A stretch of DNA of 64,000 bases from Leptodactylus fallax (Eukaryota > Chordata > Amphibia > Anura > Leptodactylidae). Within the stretch, counting starts at the first letter, position 1; every line of letters begins with the position of its first letter. The stretch is taken from contig CAMRHE010000197.1 of NCBI GenBank assembly GCA_947044405.1, positions 558,001-622,000 of the forward strand, read 5' to 3'. This document shows, piece after piece, positions 60,866 to 64,000 of this stretch. The notes beneath the pieces were generated by a model. The model made no database searches, was not told the DNA's origin, and was given only the letters and a program-made list of their open reading frames with translations. The position numbers were made by a program, and so were the translations under genes.

Positions 60866-61805
60866 CTTAAAGAAGAAGTTACAGGTCTGTGAGAGCCAGA
60901 AATCTTGCTTGTTTGTAGGTGACCAAATACTTATTTTCCACCATAATTTGCAAATAAATTCTTAAAAAATCAGACAATGTGATTTTCTATTGGTGGCTGA
61001 CTAAATACTTTTTTCCCCACTGTAGCTACTATGACCTTTTGCATAGGTATGTCTTAACTGCTTTTTATGTCGCCCATATAAAACTGTTAGCAGTTTTGAA
61101 AAATCAAAAGAGAGACTCCCTTTAAAAGGCATCAATTTCAGATTAGCAGGGTCCAACTCCTATCTGAACTGTAAAGCTCCCTACGCTGTGTACTGAAAGT
61201 TCAGTTCCATTCATTTAACTGGGACTGAGCTTCCGGTACCTTTCCAAGCCCCTATACAGTGTACAGTGCTGTACTGTTCTTGTACACTGCGGTTCTGGAA
61301 AACTGCTGATCTACAGCAACCCTGACAATCTGATATTGGATAGGTCATCAATAGGAAAATTGTGGACAACCTATTTTGACAATTCTTTGTCCATTCAGGA
61401 GATTTGGAACTTTCTAAAAAAAAATAGCACCAAGAAAGATATATTATGATATTATTGAAAGCATAATTGTAAAAAATGGAAACATAATGGTGTTTAATGG
61501 TGAATAGATACATTCCAATTTTGTCTTCAGTGATGCAGAATACACAGTAATTATTTGGAGATGGCCATATGCTAAAAATAACAGTATAATTGTAACAAAT
61601 TGCTCAAGTTAAAAATCTTTCTATTGTAAGATTGATCATTATTATATTCATTAATATAGTAAATTAATCCAGTCAATATTATAGATGTTGCAGTCAGTTA
61701 AAGTTTTTTTACATGTCTGTCATGGTTACAATCTAATTTTTTTGTCAATAGTGGGGAAGATTGATATGTGTAAGCCCAGTTTATGGGAACAATACTTGGG
61801 GTCAG

Positions 61806-62170
61806 CTTCTTTGTCAGTATCTCATATGTTTGTAAACTGGAGACATATGGTTTCAAACTGATGGGATGCATTGTTCACCCAGATAGCAGACATCTTGCCT
61901 TTAATACAATGTTGCCGTGTCTGTATGATTGTACTATATACAGTCATTAACACATAAAATAACACACCAAGAAGGAGTTGTTGGAATCATATAAAGCATT
62001 ATATGTGTGAATGTAATTATGATATATGTAAATGATTACAATATTAGAGCGAAAGGCTTTAGCAAAAGTTTACTGGGGAGAACTACAATTAAAAGGAATC
62101 TCTAGTACTCTGTTGGGACACCTCTAGTCTGGATATAAGATGAAATACGGTTGGGCATGGAGGCCTACAG
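61806..62170. repeat. second copy of the 45385-47405 repeat, without Tc1
   Basis: See the entry at 45385. It includes sequence on both sides of the element start at 61941, so the shared unit is larger than that element: either nested insertion or segmental duplication. 61025-61805 shows nothing else recognisable. Confidence 0.8.
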
Positions 62171-63277
62171 ATTCCATATAGTAACCTGGGGCACATTTGT
62201 CCACAGATATTGCAGCTGGGCCTGTAGTTCCTGCACACTTATAGGTTGCCAAAGCTGGTTCCATTTAATTGTCAATAAATCTGGCAACTAGAGAAGCCAT
62301 GGAAGTATTGTAATCTGCCAGAGATATTCCTGGGAAACCCTGTGGGCGAGCACTATCCTGCTGAAAAATAGCTGGTGAAAGCCCTACCATCAGAGGCAAC
62401 CCATGTGGCTAGAGGATATCCTGTATAGATACAGATTACTGAGCTGTGTCCCTTGAATCACTACAAGAGGTGACTGACTGTCATATGTGAAGACTTCCTA
62501 GATCATCAAACTGGCAGTTGGGGCAGTGTGTAACTTCTCAGCAAAGGCAGAATTGACGTTCACCAAGAGGCCTCCAATCTTGAATTCAACAGTTGTTGGA
62601 TCCCAAACAGGACGTGCATTAATCACTAAAGATGATACAACTTCAACCTGTAGCAGTCCAGGTTTTTTATTCATGACACCACAACAAACAAAGGCGATGG
62701 TGAATTGTTGTCAATCACAGAACATGTAATAGGCACCGTGACACACAAAATTTTCTACTGCTAAGCATCTGGATATAGTCTGGGCAGAGACTGCCCAGAG
62801 AGGTGTGTAATGAAGGTACCTTCTGTGTCTATATGGTGAACAAGGATACTGTGGGAACTGCTTGTGAAAGGATCTCTACTGATGGTCTATCTGGGACATG
62901 CAGAGCCTGTTTGCCGTGTGTGTGACCTCATGTACTGCTCCCAACGCCTCCTAACAGCTAGGCCAGAATGGGCTAGAGGGCATGGAGTTTGTTGAAATGA
63001 CCATCCTGATTTTCAGTCCAATGATTCGCCCTCCCTCACAGTCTGTCAGCTGAAGAGTGTCATAGAGGTATGTCCAGCACTGAACAATCTCTGACCAAGA
63101 CTGACACTACCCAAAAGTAGCCTCTGAGTGCCTTTTTATAGGGCAGTCTGGGAAGAACTTTGGTGGCAAGGCCCAGTGTCTGATCAGACAGCACTTGTAC
63201 CATTTACATATCTGCTTGCCGAGTTTTGCAGCAGTTCAAAATCTTTGTCTAGGTGTATTATTTTTTGTCAATGAGTG
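61941..63277 (-). mobile_element. Tc1-superfamily element (third type), decayed
   Basis: Left end CAGTCATTAACACATAAAAT after TATA; right end ..TTTTTTGTCAATGAGTG gives inverted repeats CA(G/C)TCATT(A/G)ACA. The minus strand carries scattered transposase-like phrases: SPLVVIQGTQLSNLYLYRIS, HRVSQEYLWQITILPW, LWTNVPQV (pattern TPLVVI.G.L.A..Y...L / W..IP.). Heavily mutated, with no open frame over 70 aa. Confidence 0.6.
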
Positions 63278-63342
63278 CATATTGTCAGTTGTTAATCTGG
63301 TTAATTAATTAATAATCTAATTAGAGTTCTTCTTTACATTAG

Positions 63343-63436
63343 ATGGAAAAGTATAGTAAACATCTGGAGCTATTAGTTGCAGAGCGCACACAAGATCTAA
63401 TGCATGAAAAACAAAAAACAGACCGTCTTCTATACA
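63343..63436 (+). CDS. receptor guanylate cyclase, exon j (coiled-coil linker to the cyclase domain)
   Basis: A 94-nt exon, acceptor TTTACATTAG, donor GTAAGTGA, starting in phase 0 and ending with one base. It encodes MEKYSKHLELLVAERTQDLM then HEKQKTDRLLY. MEKY...LE.LV.ERT..L..EK.KTD.LL is the almost invariant signalling helix/coiled coil of membrane guanylate cyclases. The catalytic domain must start within one or two exons downstream of the window. 63437-64000 is intron, with no further exon recognised. Confidence 0.96.
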
Positions 63437-64000
63437 GTAAGTGAATATACATTTTTTTCCTTTTAATCTCTGCAATTTAGTAGTGCAGTCCTGCTGCCAA
63501 GAAGAGTTTCTCAATGCACCTAGGGCATGGCTGTTCCTGATAGAGCACCTGTGCTCACCACCAAGTGCTGCCCCCTAACATAATAGGTCCTGATTTGTGG
63601 CAACCACAGGCCAAAACAGATGCTCCAGTATATGAGGCCATGCCCTGGGTGCACCAAAGAGCTAATTTTCATACAAAGTAAAAGTTAATTTTCTTGGTAC
63701 AAAGATTGCATTAATGGCCTATCAACATGTGATCAGTAGTCATCTGACACCCTTGAGCCTATCAAACAGCAGTACTGTAGTAAATGCTTTGTGAATTGTG
63801 AAGGAGCCGGAAAGTAGGTAATGGAATTTGGATTTGCATGATAGGAGATGAACTTCAATTGTCTTTAAAGATTTTTCTTAGGCCATTACTATTTAATTGT
63901 TCATGATCATACTCACAGCACCCCCACCAGTCAGCAGAATGAACGGAATGAAACTGAGCTGCAATACCAGGCAAAGCCACAATTCTAACTATGGTGTTCT

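Larger units (their letters stand above)
53395..61022 (-). mobile_element. Tc1-bounded composite (7.6 kb) with internal deletion and nested insertions
   Basis: TIRs CAGTGGGGAAAAAAAGTATT (left) and AATACTTTTTTCCCCACTG (right), TA at 53393-53394 and 61023-61024. Between them: transposase remnants (53596-54088), a CAGTGTCGGACTGGG hAT-like end (54092), MITEs, a second Tc1 relic (55897-56804) and a LINE (57301-60340). The right leader of the outer Tc1 is legible only from about 60860 (GAGCCTCTTAAAGAAGAAGT). Confidence 0.82.

Overview
The window is vertebrate nuclear DNA, most likely from an anuran amphibian. The evidence is large introns, several Tc1-type transposon families, a Tx1/L1-like LINE, a Penelope-like element, piggyBac and hAT copies, and frog-type MITEs. 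This placement is inference; no species marker was seen.

The only host gene I can support is on the + strand and runs off both ends of the window. It is a receptor-type (membrane) guanylate cyclase. Ten exons (878-950, 1740-1869, 5384-5470, 5602-5745, 13090-13211, 13842-13983, 15047-15095, 19280-19381, 21556-21675, 63343-63436) join with consistent splice phases and AG/GT borders. Together they encode the juxtamembrane segment, a Ser/Thr-rich stretch, the whole kinase-homology domain and most of the coiled-coil linker. The extracellular and transmembrane exons lie upstream and the catalytic cyclase exons downstream. The kinase-homology domain departs from the usual natriuretic-peptide, retinal and enterotoxin receptor pattern: HSRLKS at the catalytic loop, DYG, and PPE instead of APE.

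Almost everything else is mobile DNA inside the introns. Intron 4 holds an old LINE, interrupted by a hAT element with an internal 32-bp minisatellite and by a shortened Tc1. Intron 7 holds a second hAT minisatellite element and a second copy of the same shortened Tc1. Intron 9 (41.7 kb) holds most of the rest: a Penelope-like element containing two solo LTRs of one family; inside one of these is another solo LTR, inside that a piggyBac, inside that a hAT element. Target-site duplications support each insertion. Further along are a Tc1 with an uninterrupted transposase frame (36424-38060), a hAT/ZBED-type transposase relic, three more Tc1 copies, and a 7.6-kb Tc1-bounded composite that contains a nearly intact LINE ORF2.

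Two stretches (49891-50243 and about 60310-60865) look like sequencing or assembly artefacts rather than biology. No CRISPR arrays, operons, rRNA or tRNA genes were seen, as expected for this kind of DNA.
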